Source of the DNA: Sympetrum striolatum
Taxonomy: Eukaryota > Arthropoda > Insecta > Odonata > Libellulidae
Direction: 5' to 3'
Assembly: GCA_947579665.1 (NCBI GenBank)
Contig: CANPUZ010000048.1
Span: 806,001 to 870,000 of the forward strand
DNA: 64,000 bases
Shown: in pieces, positions 1 through 12,149 of the stretch
Numbering within the stretch: the stretch's first letter is position 1
Layout: every line of letters begins with the position of its first letter
Position numbers and translations under genes: made by a program
Notes under the pieces: generated by a model
Seen by the model: only the letters and a program-made list of their open reading frames with translations
Databases searched by the model: none
Told to the model about the DNA's origin: nothing

Positions 1-381
1 CTAGTTACTTATCTCCTTTCCAGTAGATTTACATCTACTAGTGATCACCCAGTGGTCGAAATTCTACCCTAATTCATTGAATTTTAAGTTTGAATGTCAT
101 TGAGGCTCTTTTGTCAATGATTACGCTTATATGAGCAATGCTTACAATATTTTTGAAGTTTGTTCCATTACGTCAGCTGGGAGCCTTTACAAACGTCATT
201 GGGGTGTGTAGCCATAATCCCTGCAACACCTACGGAATTTAAAATTTAATGTTAGTAATAAATAAAAAAAACACAATTACGGCTCATAGATTTATTTATA
301 ATTTGTTTCCATTCATTGTCATTTTTAATATTTCATGTTATTATTGAATCAAATGAATTTTAATAAAAATGAGACTATGTT

Positions 382-530
382 ATTAATAATAATAATAATA
401 ATAAAAAAGGAGTTTATTTGGCAGAGATTGAGACTAGGATTCTTACATCCAACCCATTGTCAGTTGAGGGACAGAAAGAAAGAGATAGTTTGCAAAAGAA
501 GAAAAGTAATACGTGGATTTAAAAAAACCT
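382..530 (+). repeat. AAT microsatellite plus dispersed repeat copy
   Basis: A short (AAT)n run at 382-402 precedes a sequence (gagattgagactagg ... catccaacccat) that also occurs at 40900-40960 and 43930-43985. It is a short interspersed repeat of unknown class. Confidence 0.5.
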
Positions 531-544
531 AAGCTGAGGATGTT

Positions 545-1126
545 AAGAATAAAGATTTTTACAAATACTCTTTTCTACACATTTATTTGAAGCACGACCG
601 GTTTCGGCACAGATCGGCCATCTTCAGGTAAGGAAGTTACAAACAAGAAGGCTTACATAGGGAAAAGGAGCGGTGTAAGGAAACAAAGCAATAGGAAAGG
701 GTAGAGAGAAGGGCAGGGAGGTGGGAGAAAGAAGGGTTAGGTCTTGTGGGAGCTTTCTGAGGGATAAAGGTTGGTCTTATCTGGGAGAGAGCTTTTAGGG
801 AGAATACAAAGAAGTAAGGGAGAGTAAGATACCGGAACTATTTCGTTAACTACGTTCTGAGAAGCAATTTTAGATGCTAAAATTTCTCTCTGTACCATAT
901 TCATTACTTTTCAATGGATATGCAGAATTTCAGGAATGAGAGATGAGGAATGGTAGGAATCATCAAGGTGTTGAGCAAAGTTAGAGGCAGGAGTATTATT
1001 TAAAAATAAATGATTGTGCTCTTTAACACAGATATTGAAATTTCTCCCGGTTTGACCAATATATACAGAATCACAATTGTTAAATTTTAACCTAAGCTGA
1101 GAAAAAATTCCACTGCAGGAAAACAC
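545..1126 (-). mobile_element. Penelope-like element, 3' part with GIY-YIG domain
   Basis: The minus-strand frame 1126-911 encodes a GIY-YIG endonuclease core (CDSVYIGQTGRNFNICVKEH) typical of the C-terminus of Penelope-like retroelement proteins. The reverse transcriptase part is missing. Downstream on the same strand, at 595-627, is a hammerhead-ribozyme-like motif of the kind known from the terminal repeats of these elements. It is a 5'-truncated, non-functional copy. Confidence 0.78.
595..627 (-). ncRNA. Hammerhead ribozyme-like motif (Penelope type)
   Basis: Read on the minus strand: CUGAAGA (fits CUGANGA), then a stem II formed by GGC and GCC around an eight-base loop, then GAAAC, then the palindromic CCGG and a GUC. 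This is the compact, short-stem-III arrangement described for hammerheads in Penelope-like elements. Folding and cleavage have not been tested. Confidence 0.55.
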
Positions 1127-2159
1127 TCACAAAAGGGAACACCTGCAAAACCTACAGATAGAAAACTGTATCTTTGATTAAGGAGAAAGAAAAGAGTTTT
1201 GATAGACAGGCAGTGAAAATATAAAAATTTTACATAAAGAAAGGGGGAAGAATATAACTACTACAAACAATCAGTTAAAATAAATCAATTTCACTAAACT
1301 GACATTAAATATAGATGAATTAAAATAAATTTTGAACAATGGGAGATAAATCTCAAAGAAATGAAGAAAATGAAATTATATTAAGAAATACATACAAATG
1401 GAAGATTAAAAGGTCTATTACACTGAAAATAATCAAAATCATAGTTCACAGGAAATTGCTAAAAGACAGCAACAGATAATAAACAAAAAATATATAAAAA
1501 TGAATAAAAAATATAATAAATATTTAAAAAAAATAAAATGCTGTGCGAACATCAAAAAGACTAAAACATCTAAGGCTTACAATTTGAAAAATACAAAAAA
1601 TAATCAAAGTTAACTAATCATTAATTATGTACCTATCTATTTGATGTGAAGCAGCGGATCAGAACCAATAATTCATAGAAGTATAAGATAAATTTTATTT
1701 TAAAGAAATTTCATTTTTGTTAAGGTACTTATATAATTTTATTTTCAGTACATTAATTTTCACAACATTTTCGTTCATTTTTCAATGGTTTTCGTCATTT
1801 AGACTATAATACGATATTCCACAACCGAAATAAGAATCTTTATTCAATTTCCTTTCATTTGGCATTCATCTCGATTCCGTACGCCCATTATTTCTGATTT
1901 AATTCCGAGAAAGAAAATATGTCTGCAATCGATCAAAATTAACTTTACGTGCAGTTTTTACACGAGAGACGATTCGAGTCGTCCAGAGTTGAGCCAAATG
2001 ATAATTTGGGCAAAGACATTAGCCATTGCTAATCCTCTTCTGTATGAACTTTAAGTATGCTAAATCTCACACTCCTGCGTGCCTACTATACACTCAAAAA
2101 GGGATACAAAGTTTTTTCTTCGCGTATTAATACGTAGATCATTGATCTACGAGCACATT

Positions 2160-4340
2160 GAAATGTAAATATTAAAAATTAGTTCATTTCCGTTATAAAT
2201 GTTTCTTAGGAGAGTTTGCAACCCGAGAAGACTTAATCCAATACCTTCACAGTTAACAAACTTGACTCCTTAACTTCTATTGTTGTTGTTTGGCGCCGCT
2301 TGTTCTTGGATAGTGTATCAATTTGTAAGTTTCCCTCGATGAATCCCATTTCTATTCGAAGTCCGTGAATTCAAACGATTTGTAATCACAATCGGTACAC
2401 AAAAACATGGGGAAAAGATCTTCCATACACCAGCAATAAGAAATAAATAAATAATGAAAAAAGAAGACACTACCGAGGTGATACCATATCTATGCAGGCA
2501 TTAATATACTCAGTATTTTAATTCGCAATATTATAAGCAACCAAATAATCTACAGGAATAAATTGCGGCGTGACACTTCGATAGATTTGTTACTAAATAG
2601 ATCGAAAAAGCAAGTTGATAGGTTTCAGTACGATTGCTCCAAACTTAAAATGTAATTCGTCGATTTCCAGAGTGAACAAGACAACAAAAATAGCCTAAAA
2701 CCCCTCCCCTCCACTTCTTATAGATAAACACATCCGAAAATGCTTACTCCACGCCTTTTGTAGACTCCCAAAATTCGTAATGAATTCAAAACATTGCATA
2801 CCTACATATCCAATCCTTTTTTGGAACTTTCTCTTTGAGAAATCTTGGAGCCCATTGACATTTTAGTTGGTACTAATACAATCTTCAAGGATTAATTCAA
2901 GGTACGTACTTTAAAACTAGACATCGAGCATTACCTGAACGCCTTGCACATTTTCTTATAACAATGTAAGTAGACCTCGACGGAAGCCGCCATTACTGCT
3001 TACTAATATCGATTCCTTCGAGATATCGTGGTGTACTATCGATCTTATCTGGCGACGATAAGATTGTTGAAGCTTAAAGTTTGAGCGGTAATATGTTTAC
3101 ATGCTTCAAAAAGATCCAAGGAAATTTAAGATTTAATGATAGTTATAAATTTATGTAGATATCATACATGTATTGAATGTTCTGTAAAAATTAAATTTTT
3201 GTTCTAGTAAACAATAATATAAAGTTTAAAATGTTGATGAATAGTATAAAAAATTACTACTGTCGTGTAACATTTAAGCCTCCGGGATTAGCAGTAAAAT
3301 TATCATTTTTTAGCAAAATTAAGTTCTTAATTTTTGTACCATTTCAATTACTTCTAGTTTTATACTACTTTTCAATTTAGAATTTTTTTAAAACCATACA
3401 AATAAAAAGTATGCAAAATAATATTTTTTTAAACTGTTAAACATTCTATACATTACATTTTTGTGCTCGAAAATAAAAATTTGCTTTGTCTTTATGTTTA
3501 AAAATTAATGAAAATATTCGTTTTTGACAAAAATATCAAACTTTGAACCTATTGCGAGAGACCTAAATATTTTTCAATTTGTCTAAAATTTTTTTGGTAA
3601 ACATATGACCATAGTGAAAAATTTTTATTGACTTGAAATTTTGAATTAAAAAAAAACTTTTTTGTGATACAAGCTGTTAGTCATTGAACTTTGTAATTTG
3701 CATATGTTCTATAACTTAAGGGATTTATCTTGTTTTTCTGCAATATTTACTATATTATATTATTTATATGTGCTTATATTTTACCCATATTTTTCTTTAC
3801 TATAAACAAAATGTATATTGCTGTATTTTAATTTTTCTTTTCATACTTTTGTTACCAATTTTAAGCTATGTATTACCTTTGTAATGGGCAAGTCCCAGAA
3901 ATGTATCAACAGTAAAAAATCAAAATTACATACATGAAAATATCATAATTGAGAAACATAAAATTCACTAGATTAAACTAACTTTGTCAATTATTAGCAT
4001 GAACAGGATTTTGCTTAATTCAAACGAGCAAATACTTGGTAAAACTACTAAAAATACTAAGTCTGCAACACTTTAAAAAGACAAAAGTTTTCTCATAGTC
4101 ACGATCAACAACTCCCCAATATCATTGCTTTACTTTCATTTAACTTCAATCTATTTACACTCATATTAGATGATTTTATTGAAAGTGAATCTCCCAAAAA
4201 AATCAGAGTGGGATCATCTATTTTACAGTGCAGTTTTTCCTCAAATTTTTTAAAGTACAGATATACTCATGTAAGTGTTTTTCATTACATTTTTTATGAA
4301 GATTATAAGCCCCTAATTTGGATTATGCTCGAGTTCCACT
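2160..4340. other. AT-rich stretch without recognisable features
   Basis: No open frame with coding character, no clear repeat structure and no splice-like exon could be recognised here. Confidence 0.5.
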
Positions 4341-4364
4341 TACCTGTAGTGGAAATAGTCTGTC

Positions 4365-5065
4365 AACTTAGAAATTGTCTTGTAAATGCTTCACTTGCTC
4401 AATTAAAAATTCTTTTGAACCTACTAATGCCTCAACTAATTGTTGAGTGATCAATTTGCCATATGTTGCTACAGCACTATGGTGACATGTTTATGTTTAG
4501 ATAAATAACATCTATTGTTGTAGATTGTTGACATTCCTGGAATGTCTCTCTTTGAATTGTTTCAACGTAGATCTTGAATTAAGTCTGTCGTTTTGAGCGT
4601 CAATATCAGTGATGCTTTAATTGCCACTTTTCTCTCCTCAAATGCAATTTCTTAGTTTTAAACTCAAGATTCAAATAATTAAAAACTGTCGAGAAGTTGA
4701 AGGAAATGATAGAAAGAAATAAATGCACTATGTCATTCTGGGAAATGAGATATCCGGTCTTGAAGCAAACATTATAAATGTTTCAATCGTGACATTTCCC
4801 AACATTAAGTGAGTGTCCCAGCAAATTCCTCACCCATAGAATTAATTTTCAATTATATAAAATTTCCGCATGATTTTGCAAACTTTCTTGCCATTAAGAA
4901 CGAGTTATAAATTTGAGCTACATATGAATTTATTCCAGATTTTTTTCAATTACACTGTCCTGCAATGGTTTCATTGCCGCTATCCTGTATTGCTTTTTAG
5001 GGTGACTTTTGCGTCCTGAATCAGTATCTGATGTTAATTCCCCCACATCACATCACATTTTATTT
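4365..5065 (-). pseudogene. Decayed protein-coding remnant of unknown family
   Basis: Two minus-strand pieces look protein-like despite stops. About 5065-4945 reads DVGELTSDTDSGRKSHPKKQ followed by YRIAAMKPLQDSV. About 4480-4365 reads HHSAVATYGKLITQQLVEAL followed by VGSKEFLIEQVKHLQDNF. Stops and frame changes separate them. It may be a processed pseudogene or a transposon protein; I do not recognise the family. Confidence 0.3.
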
Positions 5066-5825
5066 TAAATCTCATATTACGATTTTTCAACACACACTTA
5101 TGCACTTCTTAAAATGGGAAACTCTCACTTTTGACCAGGGATTTTGATGAATATTTTTGTGGTGATGCAGGAAGTGCAGTAATGAAAAACAGTATTGCCG
5201 TTCGTCTAAATGGGCCTTAGTTTTATTGCAATAGTTAATTGAAAATTGACAATCTGAATATAGGCAACCCCGCACAACTCACCCACTCTACACCAAATCT
5301 GAAAGGAATAACCTGCTGTTTTTGAGTAATTCCCAAATCTTATTTTTATTTCTTTTAATATATATTTTCCCTGTTACTCACTAATAGGCATAAGGGCAAT
5401 ATATCCCATATTTCACCCGATATCCGATAGAATAACCTTATTTCAACCAAATGAACTTCGATGACGGAGAGCCTCGCTAAAAGTATGATGAGTGATGGTT
5501 CGTAAAAATGCTTCCTCGAATCATTCGGTATTTGTTGTTAATGGTTTATAATTTTAGGAATTATTAGGTGTTTTATAGTTGTGTTTCAGACCAATAAACA
5601 ATCAGCTGTGATGATGTTGTGTAAATTGAAGTACCAGAGACACAAGTGGCAAGCGTCTGGTGATTTTAAGGTGATAGTTATTCTGTTAGGTTTAAACAGG
5701 TTACACGATGCACTCCTGCTTTTTGTGTGAGTGGGACAGTTGAGCAAGCTTACATCACTGGACCTAGAAAGAATGACCACGTAGACAGTGGATTGTAGGC
5801 TAGAAAAACATAAAACAAAAAACTT

Positions 5826-6313
5826 TTGTTGACACCTAAACGTACTTTACCTCCATTTCATATCAAACTTGGGCTTATGAAGCAATTCGTTAAGGCTCTT
5901 AACAAGGAAGGTAAATCTTTTCAGTACCTTTATCATCGATTCCCAGTCATCAGTAATGCAAAAATCAAAGAGGGTATCTTCATAAGTCCTGATATAAGAA
6001 AACTTCTTTCTGATGCTAATTTTGAAGATACTATGTGAGCTGCAGAACGATCGGCATGGAAAATATTCCGGGATGTGGTCAAGACTTTCTTGGTAACACA
6101 AAAGATTCAGACTACAAACAAATAGTGGATAGAATGCTTGATTCTTTCCAAGAATTAGGCTGCAGAATGAGCTTAAAAGTGCACATGTTACATTCACATT
6201 TGGACTATTTCCCTGAGAACCTTGGAAAGCTGAGCCAAGAGCAAGAAGAAAGATTCCACCAAGATCTAAAGGAAATAGAGGAAAAGGAAAACATGCTGGC
6301 AGATTACTGCTGA
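5826..6313 (+). pseudogene. Repeat-associated arthropod protein family, broken copy
   Basis: The plus strand encodes a conserved-looking protein in two frames. From 5826: LPPFHIKLGLMKQFVKALNK and AKIKEGIFISPDIRKLL, ending at a TGA at 6036. From about 6085, in another frame: FLGNTKDSDYKQIVDRML, then SLKVHMLHSHLDYFPENLG, EQEERFHQDLKEIE and MLADYC. From memory this matches a multi-copy, mostly unannotated protein found across arthropod genomes with the signatures LPPxHIKLGL, SHLDxFPENLG and ERFHQD. Its behaviour suggests a mobile-element origin, but I cannot name the function. At least one stop and one frameshift make this copy dead. The antisense frame 6341-5847 is only its shadow. Confidence 0.65.
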
Positions 6314-7009
6314 AGAGAGAACATCCAACTACACCTAACACGCGAAAAGCAAGGCAAAAAATTTTCTTAAATTAAGTCAAAATATTATAAAATTGAAACT
6401 GTGGAATTACCATTCTCAATATGTTATGAGGCTTAATGTTTGATATATTTTGGTCCATTTGACTCTGTTTTTCTTAAAATCTATTAACAATATACATTAC
6501 ATATTGTAGCGAATTTTCCTTAGTACATAGTGCTGTCTCACCCAGATGTACATTTTGTTCTTTTTATGTCTATACTTTTTTCATTAATATACATAAGCTC
6601 GAATATTTGATTAGGATTAGCATATGTGCGTGTTTTTGTGTTACTTATTTGATTTAATTCTCTTTGCTCAATGTTTCTTTGTTGAGAGTTAAATATTCGA
6701 GCAGAAAGTCACCGCAAGTAACCGTATATTCAAATAGGTTATTGAAGGAACATCACGCAGGCACGCACCACAAGTTACAGGTGAGGGTGTATGTTCCCAT
6801 AGGGAGATTTTTCGTGCGGGATCACCTTGCTCACCTCTCTTTGAAGCGTGCAATCCATAATTTTGGTTTTCTTTAGTAAAAAAGAGCTTATTGATTTCTT
6901 TTATGGGCGTTGTTACCCTCTGAGTATAAGCATCAGAAGAGATGTTTGATACGACTGGGATCAAGATTAAGTAAACAAAATTAAATAATAATCCAGTTAT
7001 ATAATTAAG

Positions 7010-7360
7010 CAATAATATATATATAAAGTTATTATTATTATATAAATATAAATAATTATATATATATATTAAATATTTATATATAATATAAATCAAAATT
7101 TTATTTCTATCAATTTAGTATTAATTATTGGTAAGATTAATTATTCAATAGTGATATAGCTATTTAATTAAATATATATTTATATTATACAAATATTTCA
7201 TATATATATATAAGTTATTATTATTATATAAATATAAATAATTATATATATATATATTAAATATTTATATATTATATAAATCAAAAATGTTATTTCTATC
7301 AATTCAGTATTAATTATTGGTCAATTAAATTATTCAATAGTGATATAGCTATTTAATTAT
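7010..7360. repeat. Two-copy AT-rich tandem repeat, period about 186 bp
   Basis: The block starting near 7010 (aagttattattattatata ... ttcaatagtgatatagctat) is repeated almost exactly starting near 7196. Both copies contain TA runs. Confidence 0.75.
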
Positions 7361-9078
7361 GTCAATTATTTATTTTTTTTGTTTAAATAAATAAACAATT
7401 ATTTAATTATTTAACTATGTACATACAATGTCAGTTACAAAATCATTCAGGTACATCAGAAAAATAATTGAACAAAAAATTGCACTTGAAGGTATTGGTT
7501 TCCCTTCTCCTGAGCCAATAATTGGCTCATCAGGAGGTGCACAAATAAACAGACAACCAGAATACAGATAGAAATATAGAATACTAAAGAATTACAGAAA
7601 TAAACTTACTTCTAAAAACTTTAGGAATACTCAGCCATAAGTTTTACTCAAAACAACACGTTATATCTATATACACATCTTATACAAAATAGATTATAAA
7701 ACAATAATTTAAAAGTTATATTGATTCATTGTGTAGTAGGAAGTTTTTCATACTTTTTTTAATGTCTCTTAATGATGTTAAATACAACAGATGTATTGGC
7801 AATTTATTAAAGATATTCAGTACAACATTGTTTAACCTATGAGCACCTTAATTATTATAATTCTTAGGAATGTCATAATTTATCATTCTCCTTGTCTCCA
7901 TACTGTGTTATTTTAATTTTATTCTTTTATTCTTATCCATGAAATAGTTTTCTGTTATTTAGACATAGTTTAAGAGTTTATCAACTGGCAATATCTCTAG
8001 ATTAGCATAAATATGTTTAATATCAATCTTTTCCCTAGAGGAAGTATCCTCTACATTTCCATTAATTTCATTGAGGTGGTAAACTAATCATATAATTCTA
8101 TTTTGCAAAGAATAGGGCTTGTTTTTATGTACCTTACTAGTGTGCCCCCAAATGGTCAAACCATATCTCAAAATTGATTCAACCAGAGCAAAATAGATTA
8201 CCTTCTTACAGTGGATTGGCACTATATTCTTAATATGGTACATCTGATATGCAACCTTTCTTAATTTATTACAAATTTTCTCAATATGTTCAGAGAATTT
8301 AAAGTTTTGGTCTATAATTAGACCCAGGTATTTATACTTAGACACTTGTTCTACATAATTGCAGTTACATGAAGATTTTCAATATTACTATGCATACAGT
8401 CATGCTTATGTAAAGTTAGTTGCACACTTTTTAGCTTATCTGAATAATTCATAATATGCATACATTTTGTTTTTTTAGTTTTAATTATTATAAGATCATT
8501 ATCATGTGATCATACAGAGACATAATCGAGATCCTTTTGCAAATTTGACATAGCCATGGTTATATCTTGATGAGCTGATATTAACACAACATCATCAGCA
8601 CATACCAGGATATCACAAAATTTTACACATTTAAATATATTATTTATATACATTAAAAATAAAATTGGTCCTAGAATCAAACCTTCAGGAACACCATATT
8701 TCAATGTGCTAGTACGACTATCGCTGCGTTTACCAAGCGATCTCAGACTGGTGCTGCCAAGTCAGTTCGAGTTGGTAAACTGAAGCGTGCTGAGCAGCGC
8801 GGGCTAGAATGGTCTAAAGTGAGCTGAACTCAACCCGCCAAAAAAAGTGGCCCATGGTTCAGCACGACATCAGTCGCCTCGGTGTTCTTGCGGACTCCGC
8901 TTCTCATTTGTCAGCAGATGAAAACAAATACAATCGCAATAACTCTTGGCGCTTCCCACAAATGCATATAGTCATAACTGAAATTGTAATTGGCGAGAGC
9001 AGTGGTAGCAGAGAAGGAAATATATTTGAAATGTCCAGGGACAAGAAGAGAAATATTAACCTTCAATATTAATCACAT

Positions 9079-9079
<1 letters not shown>

Positions 9080-9157
<78 letters not shown>
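9080..9157. repeat. (TA)n microsatellite
   Basis: About 78 bp of uninterrupted TA dinucleotide. Confidence 0.97.
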
Positions 9158-9160
<3 letters not shown>

Positions 9161-9355
9161 TTCATAGTATATGAGATTGAATATTGAGTTGCTGCGGCTT
9201 TGTAGACTTCATTGTAACTTATATTTCTTGGTATATTGAATTAGAATGTCTGGTATTTCCTATCTATCAACAATAATGAAGTATTTCTTACGATCAAGGT
9301 TGTTACGCTGGTATTTATGAAATTTGATATCCCCGTTGAGAATCAACGGCACTTC

Positions 9356-9613
9356 CTAAGGCGGATCCAGGGGGGGGGGCTATGGGGGCTGTAGCCCCCC
9401 CCCAGAAGTCACAGTAAAAAAATATGTATCATCGTTCATACTATCGAGATGTGAAGAAAATATTGTTCATCTACAATGATAGATAATAATAAGCCCAATT
9501 CAAATATGTATAATGAGTTTAATTTTATAAAATTTCTTACAAAAATCGATAAATAGAAAATGAATCTTTAATCCCAACTCTCAAGCCACAGCTCGATCCT
9601 AGATCCGCCACTG
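9356..9613. mobile_element. hAT-type MITE with exact 8-bp target duplication
   Basis: GGCACTTC occurs directly on both sides (9348-9355 and 9614-9621). The ends are related inverted repeats (CTAAGGCGGATCCAGG against the complement of CCTAGATCCGCCACTG), of the CAGTGGCGGATC type known from hAT elements. The left end also has a G-run/C-run palindrome at 9370-9408. Confidence 0.82.
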
Positions 9614-11027
9614 GGCACTTCTGCTTATTAAATAAATAACACCACGAAGAAGCACAATGGTGGCCATCAAATCGAGATGATTTGCAGTCGATACGTGAAT
9701 ATCGCAAATATCGATATGTTTAGCTTGTGTTGATAAACTTGTTGGTCCTATGAGATCGGTACTACATTGCCGACTCGAGCTGCCACAGGTTGGGCAGAGA
9801 TCGCTTGGTAAACGCAGTATATAATTATTTTTAAGTTTGACAGTAACTGTTCTGTTTTGTAAATAACTTCTAAACCAGTCCAGGGCTATTCCTCTTACTC
9901 CCATAGTATACATTGTATTTAATAATTCATAGCGATTGACAGAATCAAAAGCCTTTTGATAATCGATAAAAACTGCAACAATCTCATTATTGACATTTAG
10001 ATTTAGATAACAACATCAGCAAAAGTTTCAAGGGCTTTTTTAGTACCAGTATCTTTCTGAAAGCCAAACTGAAAGCTTGAAATTAGCTCATTCTTTTTAG
10101 AAAATTCATTAAACAATTCGCCACATACTTTTCCAGAACCATACTAATGGATGGCAGTATAGAAATAGGCCTATAATTTCCAAAATCACTGTGAGGTCCT
10201 TCCTTATGTATAGATTTTATTATAGCTTTCTTTAAGCCCTCAGGCACTAAGGCATTCTTTAAACTGGTTTTAACTAGAGAAGTTATTACAGGGTTTAGGA
10301 TAGGATTTGCTTTAATATCTCTAATTCTGATTTCATCATGACCCGGACTCTTATTATCTAGTTCAGCAAGTATTTTTGATATTATTTTGAAATTTGGTTC
10401 CATAATACACATACTGTTTTCAGTATAACTTGGGGAACATTCTCCTAGCTTGACAACACATTTATGTTTTATATTTTCAATGCTTGTGTCGAAGTGTGTC
10501 AAAAAATTATTACTGACCATTTCCACAGAAATATCATTACCAATACTAGATAAAATCTTGTCATCACAGTTAATATTCTGAGACTCCCTTCCAGTTATTT
10601 TGTTAACTAATTTCCACAAGTACTTACTGTCTTTAATATTAGAAAATTGTTTATAGTAATAAGATCTTTCAGTTTTCCTTATCTCATTTACAGCTTTATT
10701 CCTTAGTTGTTTATAGATTTTGTTGTAATAGTCATTGGTAGGACAACTTTTCCACTTTTTGAAAGCTTTATCTCTCTCAGCTAGAATTTTAATGATATCC
10801 TTATTTATCCATTCCTTACAATTTTTTCTACCAAGCTTTTTATTAGGTCTTTTAGCTTCTTCATAAAACTTTGAGAAAGTTACACATATTTTATCATATA
10901 ATATATTAGGATTATTTTCATTTATCAATTCCTGCCATGGGTAGTTATTTACACAATAATCCATGCCTACATTGTCAATGTAATACTTATGATCATTCTC
11001 CAAGTTATATTTTTTTTCCTTTAAGGC

Positions 11028-11260
11028 ACTTTAGGTAATTACCCATACAAAAAAATCTGTGCTGCGACTGTACTAAAGCTGCACTGTAACTGTGCTAAGG
11101 GACTGTACTGTGACTGTACTTAGACTGCACTTAAATTGAAACACCACAGTGCAGTTATAGCAGAGTCACAGTGCAGTTGCCATAGCACAGTCACAGTGGA
11201 GTTGGCACAGCACAATCACAGTGCAGCCACAGCACAATTTTTACTATAATGCTCTTTCCT
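11028..11260. repeat. Foldback repeat built of CAGTGCAG-like units
   Basis: The left half carries gctgcactgtaactgtgct-type units; the right half carries the complements (cacagtgcagttatagc, cacagtcacagtggagttgg). The outer parts (caaaaaaatctgtgctg and cacagcacaattttta) also pair roughly. It abuts the 5' truncation point of the LINE. Confidence 0.6.
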
Positions 11261-11467
11261 TGAATCAATAATTAGCAGCCTAGAATTACTCTTAATAACT
11301 GGAATAACTCTTATTGGCAAAAGTATTGTTAGATTAACTATACCTACATAATTTTTATTAACTGAAATTGAATAGTTTTTGAAGGACAGGAAAATGAATA
11401 CTGCAATTTCTATGTAAACATACTATTTATTGAATAGTAGCAAAGTACAATGAATTAATATTTAATT

Positions 11468-11580
11468 TTATTTGTTAATTTTCTTATGATGCCTAAATTT
11501 GGTGTGGCGTAACAAATCCTTCACATAATTTTCCAAGTCTTTTGAAGAGATACCTTCCCACTTGGAATGCCGAACAGCAT
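11468..11580 (-). CDS. Possible last exon of a DUF4806-like protein
   Basis: After an acceptor (tgttctcttcttatag) the minus strand reads DAVRHSKWEGISSKDLENYV then KDLLRHTKFRHHKKINK and a stop, with AATAAA overlapping the end. The pattern (AVR...A/S...LE..VK.LLRH...R..KK) resembles the C-terminus of DUF4806, which is seen in insect proteins and in transposon-linked proteins. A donor-like site (gtgagt) at about 11838, below a GC-richer stretch reaching about 12050, could mark an upstream, mainly non-coding exon. I could not assemble a full gene. Confidence 0.35.
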
Positions 11581-12149
11581 CTATAAGAAGAGAACAAATC
11601 CGATTACATGCTATTGACAGCATCTACATAAAAATTACCATTTAATTAGTCTTTATGCTAGGAATAAGACAAGCTAGAATGAAGTAATATAAATAATATC
11701 GATGGTATAACTCATTGTGAAGAACAAATGAAGTGCTGTGACAATGGGAAACAGAATGCCAATTCTTCTATGCAGAGTAACTATAGTTGATACATATAAA
11801 TTACGTTTATATATAAGTACGTTTACGAGTTTTACTCACCAAAATTGCGATCTCAGAGGCACGATGCCGAAGAATGGAGAAGTCCAGCCACGTAAAAAAA
11901 CTAATATCCACACTGAACCGCACCGATCTACACCATACGCACGTTGAACCGTTGAATCTCTTTGTATATTCGATCGTGAAAATGGCTGCGCACTGCGCAC
12001 CCCCCACGCATGTCTCCCCGCGAAATTTGAACTCGAATTTTGAGCAGTGGAAAGAATCTCCGTTTGGAATAGAAAGCCCGGAAAGCATTCCGATGGGATA
12101 TCCGCCTCCGCTACACGATTTCAATATCAATTTGCAAATATAAACAATT

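Larger units (their letters stand above)
75..2150. mobile_element. Broken copy of the 46.9-48.8 kb TIR element
   Basis: Two blocks match the interior of the 1.94-kb element in reverse complement: 75-370 against 48110-48400 (for example ttttgaagtttgtt, acgtcagctg) and about 1795-2150 against 47640-47290 (aagaatctttattcaatttc, tcgatcaaaa, aaaaagggat). The spacing is larger here because other sequence, including the Penelope-like fragment, sits between the blocks. No terminal repeats are seen; the left end may lie outside the window. Confidence 0.6.
8724..9817. mobile_element. 1.09-kb TIR element inserted in the LINE
   Basis: Perfect 21-bp inverted repeats bound it: 8724-8744 (CTGCGTTTACCAAGC...) and 9797-9817. 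It interrupts the RT domain between the NRTVTV and YGVPEG blocks. No transposase is seen. It contains a TA microsatellite (9080-9157) and a hAT-type MITE (9356-9613). I could not resolve a target duplication. Confidence 0.75.
7690..11027 (-). mobile_element. LINE retrotransposon (RT region), split by a nested insertion
   Basis: The minus strand reads from about 11027 down to about 7690. The frame 11003-10083 carries the pre-RT region and the first RT blocks (SPGHDEIRIRDI, NYRPISILPSISMVLEKYV). Further blocks follow in broken frames around 9990-9830 (VRGIALDWFRSYLQNRTVTV). After the 8724-9817 insertion the RT resumes with YGVPEGLILGPILFLMYIN and a CADD box in place of the usual YADD/FADD, then the post-RT tail SKYKYLGLIIDQNFKFSEHI and RYGLTIWG, decaying to about 7740. 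No endonuclease or ORF1 is present, so it is 5'-truncated. Removing the insertion brings the RT blocks into the normal order. The clade (CR1/jockey-like) is uncertain. Stops, frameshifts and the CADD box make it inactive. Confidence 0.85.

Noticed and set aside
5847..6341. 164-codon minus-strand frame
   Set aside because: It is antisense to the repeat-associated protein on the plus strand, which has recognisable motifs; the minus frame is a shadow.
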